Positions 1-9,463 of a stretch of DNA of 64,000 nt are shown here, in pieces. The DNA comes from Phycisphaeraceae bacterium (GTDB lineage Bacteria > Planctomycetota > Phycisphaerae > Phycisphaerales > UBA1924), in contig CP054186.1 in assembly GCA_015200025.1 (NCBI GenBank), positions 744,001-808,000 of the forward strand, in the 5' to 3' direction. Every line of letters begins with the position of its first letter. Position 1 is the stretch's first letter. The notes beneath the pieces are model-generated. The model was not told the DNA's origin. It made no database searches and saw nothing but the letters and a program-made list of their open reading frames with translations. A program made the position numbers and the translations under genes.

Positions 1-241
1 AGGCATAGGCCCAGGTCAGGCCCTGATCAAAGTAACGCTGCGCGTCGCGCGAGACGGTGGTCACGGGGCGCCGGTGCGGGCCCATCCCGTCGAAGAGGCG
101 GGCGGGGCTCGTGTCGTCCTTCGCTGCGGGATGGAGGTCGGGGTGCCCGGGGCGTTCGGTGGCGCACGCCGAGAGCCCGGCGAGGGCCAGCATCGCGACC
201 GCGAGGGTGTTGCGGAAGGGCCGAAGATTGGTGATGTTCAA
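1..241 (-). CDS. TPR-type lipoprotein, N-terminal fragment (cut by window edge)
   Basis: Reading from a TTG at 241 gives 80 residues that remain open at the window edge. GGAGG lies six bases before the TTG, which decides the start. The N-terminus is a lipoprotein signal: a short basic stretch, a hydrophobic run and a lipobox-like LSAC near residue 25. Further on, the segment AQRYFDQGLTWAYA resembles the entry to the first repeat of large bacterial TPR proteins. The TPR call is inferred from this short segment only. The rest of the protein lies outside the window. Confidence 0.6.
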   Translation of the reverse strand, partial: MNITNLRPFRNTLAVAMLALAGLSACATERPGHPDLHPAAKDDTSPARLFDGMGPHRRPVTTVSRDAQRYFDQGLTWAYA

Positions 242-328
242 GATGCCTCCCGGTCCGCCGCACGCGTGAAGGTCCCGATGGTGTCCGCGCGACGGTACAT
301 GAGTATCCGCTTTTCTCGAGTTGTCGTA

Positions 329-1669
329 TCACCCTTCGCGGGCGTGGCCGGCGGGGGTGGGTGGTCGATCTCGGTGGCGGTAGAGGGCATAGGCGGCGAC
401 GATTGCGCCCAGGAGCGAGAGGGCCGAAGACATGACGAAGGACGCCCCCGGGAGGTGGAAGGGGGCGCGGTCGGAGATGAAGTACCCGAAGACCCAGCCT
501 CCGGCGGCGGGCCCGAAAATCCCCGCGAGGCTCCCGAGGCTGGTGATGGCGCCCTGGATGGCGCCTTGCTCGTCGGGGCGGACGGCTTTGGTGATGATGG
601 CTTGGCTGGCGGGCTGGGCGATCCCGCCGAGGGAGGCGAAGGCGATGACGACGAAGATCATCCACCCGTGGGGCGCGAAGGCGTAGCCGAGGTAGGCGAG
701 GACACCGATGCCGAGCCCGATGAGGAGTGAGCGGGGCTCGCCGAGCCATGGGACGATGCGTCGGGTGAGCCCTCCTTGGACGATGGCGGCGCCGAGCCCG
801 ACGGTGAAGAGGGAGAGGCCGATGGTCTCGGTGCCCCATCCGTAGCGGTGCTCGGTGTACTTGGCCCAGGTGGCGTGGAGGGCGTACATGGCGAGGTTGA
901 GGAGGAAGAGCGAGGCGGCGAGGGAGGCGACCTTGGGGTAGGAGGCGAGCCTGGGGAGCATGCCGATGGGGTTGGCCTTGCGCCATTCGATGCGTGCGGA
1001 TCGCCGCTCGCGGGGGAGGCTCTCGGGGAGGATCATGAGCCCGTAGAGCCAGTTGATGATGGAGAGGCACCCCGCGGCGATGAAGGGGTAATGGACGTCC
1101 CCGGGGCCGATGAAGGGGATGATGTTGTCGGGGGAGCCGAGGTACCCGCCGATGAGCGGCCCGAGGACGAAGCCCAGTCCGAAGGCGGCGCCGATCATGC
1201 CGAACCCGGCGGCGCGCTTGTCGGGGGGTGTGACGTCGGCGACGTAGGCGGAGCAGACGGTGAAGGAGGCGCCGGTGAGCCCGTTGATGGCGCGGGTGAC
1301 GAAGAGCCATGCGAGGGTCGGGGCGAAGGCCTGGGCGAAGTAATCGAGCCCGGACCCCAGCAGCGAGACGAGGATGACGGGCCGTCGTCCGACGCGGTCG
1401 GAGATGGCCCCGAGCAAGGGGGCGAAGAGGAACATCATGACGTAGAAGGTGGACATGAGGACGCCGAAGACGGGGGTGACCTCGGCGTCGGTGGCCCCGT
1501 GGCCCCCGTTCATGAGCCCCTGGACGAGCCTGGGCCCGACGGGGATGAGGAGCCCGAACCCGAGGACGTCGAGGAGGAGGGTGATGAAGATGAACCGGAT
1601 GGCGGCCGGGCGAGCGGGCCTGGTCGCGGGGAGGGTGCGGTGCTCACCATGGTTGTGGGGGGCGGCCAT
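329..1669 (-). CDS. MFS exporter, TetA-like
   Basis: A 446-residue polytopic membrane protein of the major facilitator superfamily, probably a proton-driven efflux pump in the inner membrane. The hydrophobic pattern fits twelve helices. The cytoplasmic loop after helix 2 carries the MFS signature GAISDRVGRRP. The run LDVLGFGLLIPVGPRL in helix 1 and the ending of helix 5 (GLGFVLGPLIGG) are typical of the drug:H+ antiporter-1 (TetA) group. The substrate cannot be read from sequence, and similarity to tetracycline pumps does not by itself mean resistance. It is divergent from the glucosidase gene, with 99 bases between the starts. Confidence 0.85.
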   Translation of the reverse strand: MAAPHNHGEHRTLPATRPARPAAIRFIFITLLLDVLGFGLLIPVGPRLVQGLMNGGHGATDAEVTPVFGVLMSTFYVMMFLFAPLLGAISDRVGRRPVILVSLLGSGLDYFAQAFAPTLAWLFVTRAINGLTGASFTVCSAYVADVTPPDKRAAGFGMIGAAFGLGFVLGPLIGGYLGSPDNIIPFIGPGDVHYPFIAAGCLSIINWLYGLMILPESLPRERRSARIEWRKANPIGMLPRLASYPKVASLAASLFLLNLAMYALHATWAKYTEHRYGWGTETIGLSLFTVGLGAAIVQGGLTRRIVPWLGEPRSLLIGLGIGVLAYLGYAFAPHGWMIFVVIAFASLGGIAQPASQAIITKAVRPDEQGAIQGAITSLGSLAGIFGPAAGGWVFGYFISDRAPFHLPGASFVMSSALSLLGAIVAAYALYRHRDRPPTPAGHAREG

Positions 1670-1768
1670 CGGGACTCCCGTGCGGGGGCGACGCTGGGCC
1701 CCCCCGTTTCGGACGGGCGGAGCATAGTGCCCGGGGCAGCGTGGCGGCGCGTGGGGCTATCCTGAGGC

Positions 1769-3901
1769 ATGAAACGCCCGATGCTGTTCGCTGTTGTCCT
1801 CGCCGCCGGGGCCCCGTTGTCGCACGCGCAGGTGGTGGCCGAGCGGATGATCGACGGGATCGCCGTCTTTCACGCCTCCGCGGCGGCCAAGGCGGAGGCG
1901 TTGCCGTCGTTCTCGATGATCGTGCCCCGCGAGGGGGTCGAGGGCGACCCGGGGGTGACGCTGCGCCCGGTCTTTGCGACGAGGGGGGGGAAACAGATCG
2001 TGACGGTCCGTGTCGAGCCGGGGACGAGCTTTTACGGGACGGGCGAGGTGGCGGGCCCGTTGCTGCGCAACGGGAGCACGGTGACGCTGTGGAACCATGA
2101 CGCGTACGGGTACGACGACAAGACGCCGCATTTGTATCAGTCGCACCCGTGGGTGCTGGGGGTTCGGCCGGACGGGAGCAGTTTCGGGATCATCTTTGAT
2201 TCGACGTACCGTCAGGTGATCTCGATGCCGCCGACGTCGGGGGGCGACATCACGGCGATGGCGGACGGTCGGGGGTTCCCGGTGATCGTGATCGAGAAGC
2301 CGTCGCCTCAGGAGGTGGTGACGGCGCTGAGCGACCTGACGGGGACGATGCCGCTGCCGCCGAAGTGGTCACTGGGGTACCACCAGTGCCGGTACAGCTA
2401 TTACCCGGACTCGCGGGTGATGGAGGTGGCGCGGGGATTCCGTGAGCGGAAGATCCCGTGCGACGTGATCTGGCACGACATCGATTACATGCACAAGTTC
2501 CTGTGCTTCACGTTCGACCGGGGGCACTTCCCCGATCCGAAGCGGCACAACGCGGACCTGCACGCCCTGGGCTTCAAGACCGTCTGGATGATCGACCCGG
2601 GGATCGGGATCAACAAGGACAGCTTCCCGGGCGGGACCTACCACGTCTACGAGCAGGGCACGGCGGGGGATCACTGGGTCAAGACGGCCGGCGGGAAGAA
2701 CTACGTGGGCGACGTGTGGCCGGGGAACTGCCACTTCCCTGATTTCATGCGGCGCGAGACGCGCGAATGGTGGGCGACGCTGTACGGGGACTTCATGGCG
2801 ACGGGGATCGACGGGGTGTGGAACGACATGAACGAGCCGGCGGTGTTCAACGTGGCGACGAAGACGATGCCCGAGGACAACGTGCACCGGGCCGACGCGG
2901 AGCTGGGCGGGCCCGGCCCGCACGCGCGGTTCCACAACGTGTACGGGATGTTCATGATCAAGGCGTCGCGTGAGGGGATCCAGGCGGCCCACCCGGAGAA
3001 GCGGCCCTTCGTGCTCTCGCGGGCGAATTTCCTGGGCGGCCAGCGGTACGGCGCGACGTGGACGGGCGACAACACCGCGGACTGGCGGCACCTGGGCTGG
3101 TCGATCTCGATGTCGCTGAACGTGGGACTCTCGGGCCAGCCCAACATCGGCCCCGACATCGGGGGCTTCGCGGGGAACGGCCCGGACGGCCCGCCGCCGA
3201 TGGACCGGGGCACGCTGTTCGCGCGGTGGATGGGGATCGGGGCGTTGCTGCCCTTTGCGCGCGGGCACACGGGCAAGGACAACATCGACAAGGAGCCGTG
3301 GAGCTTCGGGCCCAAGGTGGAGGCCACGTGCCGGCGTGCCATCGAGCGTCGGTACCGGCTGATGCCGTATTTCTACACGCTCTTTGAGGAGGCGAGCCGG
3401 ACGGGGATGCCCGTCGCCCGCCCGCTCTTCTTCGACGACCCGACGGACCCGGCGCTGCGCTCAGAGGACGACGCGTTCCTGCTGGGAGGGTCGCTCATGG
3501 TGGTCGGGCGGACGGTGCCCGACGGCACGCGCGTCCCCGCGTTGCCCAAGAACGGGTGGCGTGCGTTCCGGTTCCCCGGGGAAGAGCCCGACGCCGACCT
3601 GCCGGAAATGTACATCAAGCAGGGTTCGATCGTGCCCATGGGCCCGGTCATGCAGTATGTCGACGAGGTCCCGCTGACGGACCTGACGCTCCTGGTCTGC
3701 CCGGACGCGCAGGGGAACGCGGTCGGCACGCTGTACGAGGACGACGGCGAGGGCTACGGGTACCGCGACGCGGGGCTGTACCGCCGGACGACGTTCACGG
3801 CCCGGCGCGACGCGTCCGGGGCGATCACGGTGACGTCCGAGGTGGTCGGTGGGTGGCAAGCCCCGGCGGGTCGCACGGTGACGGTGATCACGATCCCGTA
3901 G
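1769..3901 (+). CDS. Secreted glycoside hydrolase family 31 (alpha-glucosidase-like)
   Basis: A 710-residue GH31 enzyme, expected to cleave alpha-linked glucosides or xylosides with retention of configuration. A Sec signal peptide (about residues 1-20, ending SHAQ) suggests export. The catalytic nucleophile is Asp353 in WNDMNEP and the general acid/base is probably Asp434 in TWTGDNTADW. The upstream HDIDYM segment is also characteristic of the barrel. The C-terminus (about 590-710) is the usual beta-sandwich, ending in an EDDGEGYGY segment typical of DUF5110-like domains. Its last 14 bases overlap the convergent gene ending at 3888. No transporter or regulator for the sugar lies beside it, so the natural substrate is open. 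Confidence 0.93.
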   Translation: MKRPMLFAVVLAAGAPLSHAQVVAERMIDGIAVFHASAAAKAEALPSFSMIVPREGVEGDPGVTLRPVFATRGGKQIVTVRVEPGTSFYGTGEVAGPLLRNGSTVTLWNHDAYGYDDKTPHLYQSHPWVLGVRPDGSSFGIIFDSTYRQVISMPPTSGGDITAMADGRGFPVIVIEKPSPQEVVTALSDLTGTMPLPPKWSLGYHQCRYSYYPDSRVMEVARGFRERKIPCDVIWHDIDYMHKFLCFTFDRGHFPDPKRHNADLHALGFKTVWMIDPGIGINKDSFPGGTYHVYEQGTAGDHWVKTAGGKNYVGDVWPGNCHFPDFMRRETREWWATLYGDFMATGIDGVWNDMNEPAVFNVATKTMPEDNVHRADAELGGPGPHARFHNVYGMFMIKASREGIQAAHPEKRPFVLSRANFLGGQRYGATWTGDNTADWRHLGWSISMSLNVGLSGQPNIGPDIGGFAGNGPDGPPPMDRGTLFARWMGIGALLPFARGHTGKDNIDKEPWSFGPKVEATCRRAIERRYRLMPYFYTLFEEASRTGMPVARPLFFDDPTDPALRSEDDAFLLGGSLMVVGRTVPDGTRVPALPKNGWRAFRFPGEEPDADLPEMYIKQGSIVPMGPVMQYVDEVPLTDLTLLVCPDAQGNAVGTLYEDDGEGYGYRDAGLYRRTTFTARRDASGAITVTSEVVGGWQAPAGRTVTVITIP

Positions 3902-4661
3902 CGGCGGCGCCCCGGCCGACCTTCGCGGAGAGCCCGAGGAAGACGACGAAGGCGAGCGACGAGAAGCACAGGGTCGGGAACGACCAGCCCATCGCGTGGA
4001 GGCCGGTCTGCCTGAACTTGAGGCTCGGGCCCTGCCCCGGCGGCATGGTGCGCAGCGCGGCCTGGAACTCCCACGTGCCCTCGGTGATCTCTCCGGGCTT
4101 GGGCGCGTCGGCCTGCCGCGTGGTGGGGTAGTGGAGCGTCTGCCGCCGGAAGCCGCCCTCGGGCAGGAACTCGTAGTAGTCGAACGTCCAGTCCTTCCGC
4201 CACACCTGCCCCCAGGTGTCGGGGTCGCTCCCGGGGCGTGGGCTGCGTGTCACCAGCACGAGCCGGGGCGGGACGCGTCCGGTCTTGATATCGTCGCGGA
4301 CTTCGTCGAGCGAACGGCCGGTGTATTCGGTGAAAAAGGAGAGCTTCATCCAGTCGGCGTGACCGGCGAGCCCGTACTTGAGGAGCGATTCCTGCTTGGG
4401 CGGGATGGTGACGCGGAGGGAGAGGGGCGTGTCGCCGTAGGTCACGTCGAGCCAGAGATGGCCGTTGTCGTCGCGGCGGTCGGCGAGGGTGACGGGGCGT
4501 CCGCCGAAGGTGAGGTCGCGGGTATCGACGTCGAGGAACGCGTAGAGCGTGGGCGTGCGGTCGCGGTAATAGGCGACGAGCCGGCGGGTCATCTCGCCCG
4601 CGCTGAGGAGGGCGGCCGCCGCCGAAACGACCGCTGCGATTCTCATGCCCTGGGCCGCCAC
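3888..4661 (-). CDS. Unknown membrane-anchored protein at the end of the oxidase locus
   Basis: A 257-residue protein I do not recognise. It has an N-terminal hydrophobic helix (about residues 8-22), a long, mostly beta-like soluble region and a C-terminal membrane segment (about residues 228-248). The soluble part is therefore probably held outside the membrane between two anchors. It is the last gene in the direction of the cytochrome oxidase cluster, 60 bases after subunit IV, so a role in oxidase assembly or stability is possible, but only from position. No CxxC, CxxxC or heme motif is visible. Confidence 0.65.
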   Translation of the reverse strand: MAAQGMRIAAVVSAAAALLSAGEMTRRLVAYYRDRTPTLYAFLDVDTRDLTFGGRPVTLADRRDDNGHLWLDVTYGDTPLSLRVTIPPKQESLLKYGLAGHADWMKLSFFTEYTGRSLDEVRDDIKTGRVPPRLVLVTRSPRPGSDPDTWGQVWRKDWTFDYYEFLPEGGFRRQTLHYPTTRQADAPKPGEITEGTWEFQAALRTMPPGQGPSLKFRQTGLHAMGWSFPTLCFSSLAFVVFLGLSAKVGRGAAATGS

Positions 4662-4721
4662 GGAACCCTCCCGGGGTTGAGGCCCGGGCGCGGGGAGGAG
4701 GTCCCGGACCCGGGGTGGTGA

Positions 4722-5540
4722 TCAGTGAGTGTCGGTGGGGGTGCCGCCGCCGCGGAGGACGCCGGTGTCGCCCTTCTTGGGTCGGGCGCGGTCGACGCTG
4801 GTGCCGGTGGGGGCGGCCGGGCCGTGCCCGTGCCCGTGGGGGGCGTGGGCGCGGATGTCGGCGACGACCTCGGGGCCGAGGAGGTCCTTGCTGGCGAGCC
4901 GCTTGACGAGGTCCTCGTGCGGGAGCCCGTGGCCCTTGACGGAGTAGCGGAACTCGGCCTCGAGGTCCTTGCGGGCCTGCGCGAGGGCGGCTTCTTCTGA
5001 GGCCCCGCCGGCCATCGCCCGGCGCTTGAGTTCGGCGAATCGCTTATCAACCGCGGCGAGGAACGGGGGTGCCTCGCCCTGGACGGTCCCGTCGTCGGAC
5101 ACCCCCATGTACCCGTTCCATCGGTGCTGGACCTTGACCGGGTCGAGGTACCCGCGGTTCCCGATATCGATGAACGTGAAGCACAGGAAGATGGCGAACG
5201 CGAGGATGGTGAAGCCGAAGATGATCGAGTTGATCGGGTTGTCGTGGCGGAGGTGCATGAAATAGAGCAGCACGAGGGTGCTCTTGATGGTGGCGATGGA
5301 CATCGCGACGACGACGTTGACCCAGTGCGGGAGGGTGACGTCGAAGGCGGCGGAGATCCACTTCTCGCCCTGGGCGAGCCCGACGGTCAGGGCCGTGAAG
5401 AACAGGAGGACGGCGAGGATGAGCTGCAGGACGATCGCCGGCGTGATGTGATGCCCGTGCCCGTGGCCGAACCCCTCGCCGTGGGGGTCGACCTCGTCGA
5501 AGGCGGGGGCGTTGGCGGGCGGGTGAGCGTGGTGAGCCAT
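4722..5540 (-). CDS. Cytochrome c oxidase subunit IV-like (CoxD/CtaF family)
   Basis: A 272-residue protein starting at MAHHAH (5540). The N-terminus is rich in His and Gly. Three membrane helices follow at about residues 33-55, 70-92 and 100-122, matching the prokaryotic oxidase subunit IV fold (PF03626). A segment reading VAMSIATIKSTLVLLYFMHL is typical of the family. The remaining roughly 140 residues are a charged soluble extension much longer than usual (family members are about 100-120 residues). The reading frame stays open far upstream, but that region is the antisense of subunit III. It follows subunit III by 68 bases that contain a 14-base G run. Confidence 0.85.
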   Translation of the reverse strand: MAHHAHPPANAPAFDEVDPHGEGFGHGHGHHITPAIVLQLILAVLLFFTALTVGLAQGEKWISAAFDVTLPHWVNVVVAMSIATIKSTLVLLYFMHLRHDNPINSIIFGFTILAFAIFLCFTFIDIGNRGYLDPVKVQHRWNGYMGVSDDGTVQGEAPPFLAAVDKRFAELKRRAMAGGASEEAALAQARKDLEAEFRYSVKGHGLPHEDLVKRLASKDLLGPEVVADIRAHAPHGHGHGPAAPTGTSVDRARPKKGDTGVLRGGGTPTDTH

Positions 5541-5594
5541 GGGGTGCCTCGGTCGGAGCGTGGGGCTTGAGGTGCGGTGGGGTGGTCGCGCGTC

Positions 5595-5608
5595 GGGGGG
5601 GGGGGGGG
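5595..5608. repeat. Uninterrupted G14 homopolymer between coxC and coxD
   Basis: Fourteen consecutive G residues sit directly against the stop codon of the subunit III gene (TCA at 5609-5611 on this strand). In the transcript this is a C14 run, 54 bases before the subunit IV start. It is outside coding sequence, so length changes would alter spacing rather than frame. Confidence 0.9.
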
Positions 5609-6325
5609 TCAGTGGATGAGGTAGAGGAGGGGGAAAAGGAAGATCCAGATCAGGTCGACGAGGTGCCAGTAGAGGGCGGCGTTCTCGACCATGGTGTAGT
5701 GCGTGGGGCCGTAGGCGCCGCGCTTGGCGCGGAGGTAGCAGCGGTAGAGGAGGGCCATCCCGATGAGGACGTGGAGAGCGTGGATCCCGGTGGCGGAGTA
5801 GTACACGCTCCACCAGGCGGGCTCCATCGCGTCGTGGGCGAAGGGGTAGCTGAACCACTCGCCGGGCCTCTTGCCCTGGGCCCACTTGGGCCCGTACTCG
5901 AAGACGGCCTTGATGACGACGAAGAGCGCGCCGCAGACGACGGTGATGAGCAGGTTCCGCTGGAGGGCCTTCTGCTGGTCGAGCTGGGCGTTGCGGACGG
6001 CCATCGCGGCGGTGTAGGAGGAGATCAGGAGGACGACGGTGTTGAGACCGCCCCAGCGCCAGTCGAGGTAGTTGGACCCGTTCGCGAAGGCCTCGGGGTA
6101 CTTGTAGCGGAAGAACGTGTACGACATGAAAAGCCCGGCGAAGAGCAGGACCTCGGTCGCCAGGAAGAGCCACATCCCGGTCTTGCACGCGTCGAACTCG
6201 TCGTCCTGGGTCCGGAAGTGGTGCCCGTGCTTGTACCTGGCCCACATCGGGCGCTTCGCGGCGTCGATGTCGTGCCCGGGCCCGCCGTGCGGCTCACCGT
6301 GTGGTTGTGCGTTGATCGTCGCCAT
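5609..6325 (-). CDS. ctaE: Cytochrome c oxidase subunit III
   Basis: A 238-residue integral membrane subunit of a heme-copper oxidase with about five helices. Family hallmarks are the first-helix segment [18 protein letters not shown], a [17 protein letters not shown] ending and the [13 protein letters not shown] segment. Subunit III stabilises the catalytic core and has no redox centre. The short form lacking the first two helices is usual for caa3-type enzymes. It sits between subunits I and IV, transcribed from subunit I, with 80 bases between the genes. Confidence 0.95.
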   Translation of the reverse strand: MATINAQPHGEPHGGPGHDIDAAKRPMWARYKHGHHFRTQDDEFDACKTGMWLFLATEVLLFAGLFMSYTFFRYKYPEAFANGSNYLDWRWGGLNTVVLLISSYTAAMAVRNAQLDQQKALQRNLLITVVCGALFVVIKAVFEYGPKWAQGKRPGEWFSYPFAHDAMEPAWWSVYYSATGIHALHVLIGMALLYRCYLRAKRGAYGPTHYTMVENAALYWHLVDLIWIFLFPLLYLIH

Positions 6326-6405
6326 GGTCGCTCCGCGTGGTGCTCGTTCGGTGGTGCGTGCTGGGCCGGGTCAAGGGTGTGGGGGCGGTCGGGGTGTTCA
6401 CCGGG

Positions 6406-8193
6406 TCAGTGATGGTCGCGGTGGACCGCGGCGACCTTCGCCGGGTCGGGGAGGGGCCAGTCCTTGGGGTCCCACTTGGGCGGGACGGTGGTTTCGTAGT
6501 CGTACGGGCCGTGGGTGAGCACGGGCTCGTGGGCGAAGTTGTGCTCGGTGGGCGGGGTGTCGGACTCCCATTCGAGGGTGAGGGCGCCCCAGGGGTTGTC
6601 CTTGGCCTTGGCGCCGGCGGCGATGGACCAGATGAAGACGGCCAGGTGGCCCATGAAGCCCAGCCCGAGGATCCAGGAGCCCAGGGTGGAGATCTGATGG
6701 AGGAGCTGGAACTCGTCGGGGTAGCTGGCGTACCGCCGGGGCATGCCCTGGGTGCCGAGGAAGAACTGCGTGAAGAAGGTGACGTTGAACCCGACGAAGA
6801 CGAGGAGGCAGCAGATGTTGGCGGCGGTGGCGTTGTAGTCTCGCCCGGTCATCTTGGGCCACCAGTGGTGCAGCCCGGCGAGCATGGCGACGATGGTCCC
6901 GCCGAACATGACGTAGTGGAAGTGGGCGACGACGAAGTAGGAATCGTGGAGGTGGAGGTCGGTCGAGAGGGTGGCGAGGGGGAGCCCCGTCAGCCCGCCG
7001 ATGGCGAAGAGGAAGAGGAAGACCAGGGCGTAGAGCATGGGGGTCGTCAGGGCGATCGACCCCTTGTACATCGTGGCGATCCAGTTGAAGATCTTGACGG
7101 CGGTGGGGATCGCGACGAGGAAGGTCAGGGCGCTGAAGACCACGCTGCCCAGCTCGCTCATGCTGGCGAACATGTGGTGGCCCCAGACGATGAAGGCGAC
7201 GCCGGCGATGCCCAGGGACGCGAACGCGATGGCGCGGTACCCGAAGATCTGCTTGCGGCTGTGGACCGCGATGACCTCGCTGATGACGCCCATGCCCGGG
7301 AGGATCATGACGTACACGACGGGGTGGCTGTAGAACCAGAAGAAGTGCTGGTAGAGGACGGGGTCGCCGCCGAGCGCCGGGTCGAAGATCCCGACGCGGA
7401 AGACGCGCTCGAAGATGAGCAGGAGGAGGGTGATGCCGATGACGGGCGTGGCCAGGACCTGGATGACGGCGGTCGCGTAGATGCCCCAGACGAACAGGGG
7501 CATGTCGAACCAGCCCATCCCCGGGGCCCGGAGCTTGTGGACGGTCACGACGAAGTTGAGCCCGGTGAGGATCGAGCTGAAGCCCAGGATGAAGGCGGCC
7601 AAGATCATGTAGACGACGCGCCAATGCCCGGCGTCGGTCGTGGTCGAGTATGGGGTGTAGAAGGTCCACCCGGTGTCGACGCCGTTGAGGAGGATGACGA
7701 GGATCCCGAAGACCGAGCCGAGGAGGTAGATGTACCAGGAGAGGAGGTTGAGGCGTGGGAAGGCGACGTCCTTGGCCCCGAGCATCAGGGGAAGGAAGAA
7801 GTTGCCAAGTGAGGCCGGGATGCCCGGGACAATGACCATAAAGACCATGATCGCGCCGTGCATCGTGAAGGCGCGGTTGTACCAGACGTTCCCGGCGTTG
7901 ACGTCCTCGGGGTTGGAGTAGAGGAGCTGCCCGGTGACGGTCCCGTCGGCGGCGATGCGGACGGGGTCGAGCAGTTCCATGCGCACCAGCAGGGCCGCCA
8001 CCCCGCCGAAGAAAAAGAGCGTCAGGATGGCCACGAGGTACATGACCCCGAGCTTTTTGTGGTCGACGGTGGTCATCCAATCGATCAGGGTGGGGAAGAA
8101 CCCGCCCTTGCCCGCGAGGTAGGGGAGGTCGTGGTGCCCGTGGCCGTGGTCGCCGTGCGGGTCGCGGGCTTTCGAAGTGTCGATCGTTGTCAT
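6406..8193 (-). CDS. ctaD: Cytochrome c oxidase subunit I, A2-type (caa3)
   Basis: The 595-residue catalytic subunit holding heme a, heme a3 and CuB. The start at 8193 has GGAGCGG upstream. About twelve helices are visible. The CuB/heme a3 region includes [17 protein letters not shown]. In helix VI the family segment reads [16 protein letters not shown]: the glutamate found in A1 oxidases (HPEVY) is replaced by Val and preceded by Tyr-Ser, the hallmark of A2 oxidases such as the Thermus caa3 enzyme, where the YS pair is thought to serve the proton path. It is followed by subunit III and preceded by subunit II. Confidence 0.96.
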   Translation of the reverse strand: MTTIDTSKARDPHGDHGHGHHDLPYLAGKGGFFPTLIDWMTTVDHKKLGVMYLVAILTLFFFGGVAALLVRMELLDPVRIAADGTVTGQLLYSNPEDVNAGNVWYNRAFTMHGAIMVFMVIVPGIPASLGNFFLPLMLGAKDVAFPRLNLLSWYIYLLGSVFGILVILLNGVDTGWTFYTPYSTTTDAGHWRVVYMILAAFILGFSSILTGLNFVVTVHKLRAPGMGWFDMPLFVWGIYATAVIQVLATPVIGITLLLLIFERVFRVGIFDPALGGDPVLYQHFFWFYSHPVVYVMILPGMGVISEVIAVHSRKQIFGYRAIAFASLGIAGVAFIVWGHHMFASMSELGSVVFSALTFLVAIPTAVKIFNWIATMYKGSIALTTPMLYALVFLFLFAIGGLTGLPLATLSTDLHLHDSYFVVAHFHYVMFGGTIVAMLAGLHHWWPKMTGRDYNATAANICCLLVFVGFNVTFFTQFFLGTQGMPRRYASYPDEFQLLHQISTLGSWILGLGFMGHLAVFIWSIAAGAKAKDNPWGALTLEWESDTPPTEHNFAHEPVLTHGPYDYETTVPPKWDPKDWPLPDPAKVAAVHRDHH

Positions 8194-8243
8194 GGCTTGA
8201 TCCGCTCCCGGTCGCGTGCCGGCCGCCCGGCCCGACCGCACTA

Positions 8244-9446
8244 TCAGTTCGTGGAACCCTCGCCCCCACCACCCCCACCACCCCCACCACCCCCACCACC
8301 CGCGCCGTTCGCGTCCGCGGGCGCGTTCGCGCTGATGCTCTTCATGAAGGCGATGATCGCCTGGACGTCCTTCTCGGGGAGCGCGAAGACCTGCATCTGG
8401 TTCGCGAAGCCCTGGGAGATCTTCCGGGCGGGGTAATACATCGATTCACGGATGTAGTCGTCGTCGGCGAGCTGGCTGGTGCCGTCGGTGAACTGACGGG
8501 TGCTGCCGTAGAGATCCTTCCAGGTCGGCCCGGTGCCCTGCTTACCGTCGATGGTGTGGCAGGCCTTGCAGTTCTGCTCCCAGCGGAGGCGCCCGAGCTC
8601 GACGGGCGGGAGGGCCCCGACGCCGTTCTTCTCGAGCCATTCATCGAAGGCTTCTTGCGGGACGATACGGATGATGGCGGCCATCTCGGAGTGCTGATCG
8701 CCGCAGTACTCGGCGCAGAAGACCCAGTGATCGACGCAGGTGTAGTCCTTCGAAAGTCCGCTCTCGGCAGCGGGGAGGACCCTCTTCCACTTGGACGCGT
8801 CGATGGCCTCGCTCTCGAACCAGTACCGCGTGTACCGCTTGGGCATCACGTCGACCTTGTAGCGGAAGTCGGGCACCCAGAAGCTGTGCATCACGTCCTG
8901 GCTGATCATGCGCATCCGCACGGGCGTCTTCTCGGGGAAGTAGAAGACGGGTGTGTCGGTCGCCTGGAAGCCCTTGACCTCGGTGGGGCTCCACGATTCG
9001 CGGGATTCGGCCCCGTTGGGGTACGTGACCTTCCAGTTCCACTTCCAGGCCGTCAGGTCGACGTCGATCCCGCCGCCCTTGGGCACGGCCATGTCGCTGT
9101 AGCCCTTGAACCCGACGATGAACATCCAGACCATGATCAGCGTGGGGATCACGGTCCAGGCGATCTCGAGGTTGGTGTTGTGGTGGGCGCTCGGTTCGGC
9201 GGCCTGCCCGGGCTTGCGCCGGTACTTGAAGACGAAGTACGTCATCAGGCCCATGAGCAGCACGAACCAGAAGACGGCGATCCAGAAGATCCACATGAAC
9301 GCCCAGTCGGAGGCGTGCGCGTAGGTCGCCGCGCCGCCCGAGCGGTACCAGAGGTTGTGCGCCGGGAGTTCGGCCTTCCCGCTGAAGGCCCCGCCGCCAA
9401 GGCTGGCGACCGCCGATGTCAGTATGGAGAGGATGTTGCCCATCAT
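8244..9446 (-). CDS. ctaC: Cytochrome c oxidase subunit II with fused cytochrome c domain
   Basis: A 400-residue subunit II. Two N-terminal helices (roughly residues 37-60 and 85-105) are followed by the CuA cupredoxin domain, with ligands in [12 protein letters not shown] and an upstream His in [12 protein letters not shown]-terminal cytochrome c domain with one heme site, CKACH, makes this a caa3-type enzyme. The chosen ATG has AAGGAGG eleven bases upstream. A GTG at 9467 in the same frame would overlap the sco stop (GTGA) and is the alternative. The last residues are a run of Gly encoded by a 9-base tandem repeat, then EGSTN. Confidence 0.94.
   Translation of the reverse strand: MMGNILSILTSAVASLGGGAFSGKAELPAHNLWYRSGGAATYAHASDWAFMWIFWIAVFWFVLLMGLMTYFVFKYRRKPGQAAEPSAHHNTNLEIAWTVIPTLIMVWMFIVGFKGYSDMAVPKGGGIDVDLTAWKWNWKVTYPNGAESRESWSPTEVKGFQATDTPVFYFPEKTPVRMRMISQDVMHSFWVPDFRYKVDVMPKRYTRYWFESEAIDASKWKRVLPAAESGLSKDYTCVDHWVFCAEYCGDQHSEMAAIIRIVPQEAFDEWLEKNGVGALPPVELGRLRWEQNCKACHTIDGKQGTGPTWKDLYGSTRQFTDGTSQLADDDYIRESMYYPARKISQGFANQMQVFALPEKDVQAIIAFMKSISANAPADANGAGGGGGGGGGGGGGEGSTN
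8263..8298. repeat. Four copies of CCCCCACCA at the 3' end of ctaC
   Basis: Four perfect tandem copies of a 9-base unit lie inside the subunit II gene and encode its poly-Gly tail. The transcript strand reads as repeated GGTGGGGG tracts with G-quadruplex potential. Related units recur at about 19160-19177, 39844-39861 and 44333-44388. Confidence 0.9.
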
Positions 9447-9463
9447 CGCGCCGACCGCCTCCT

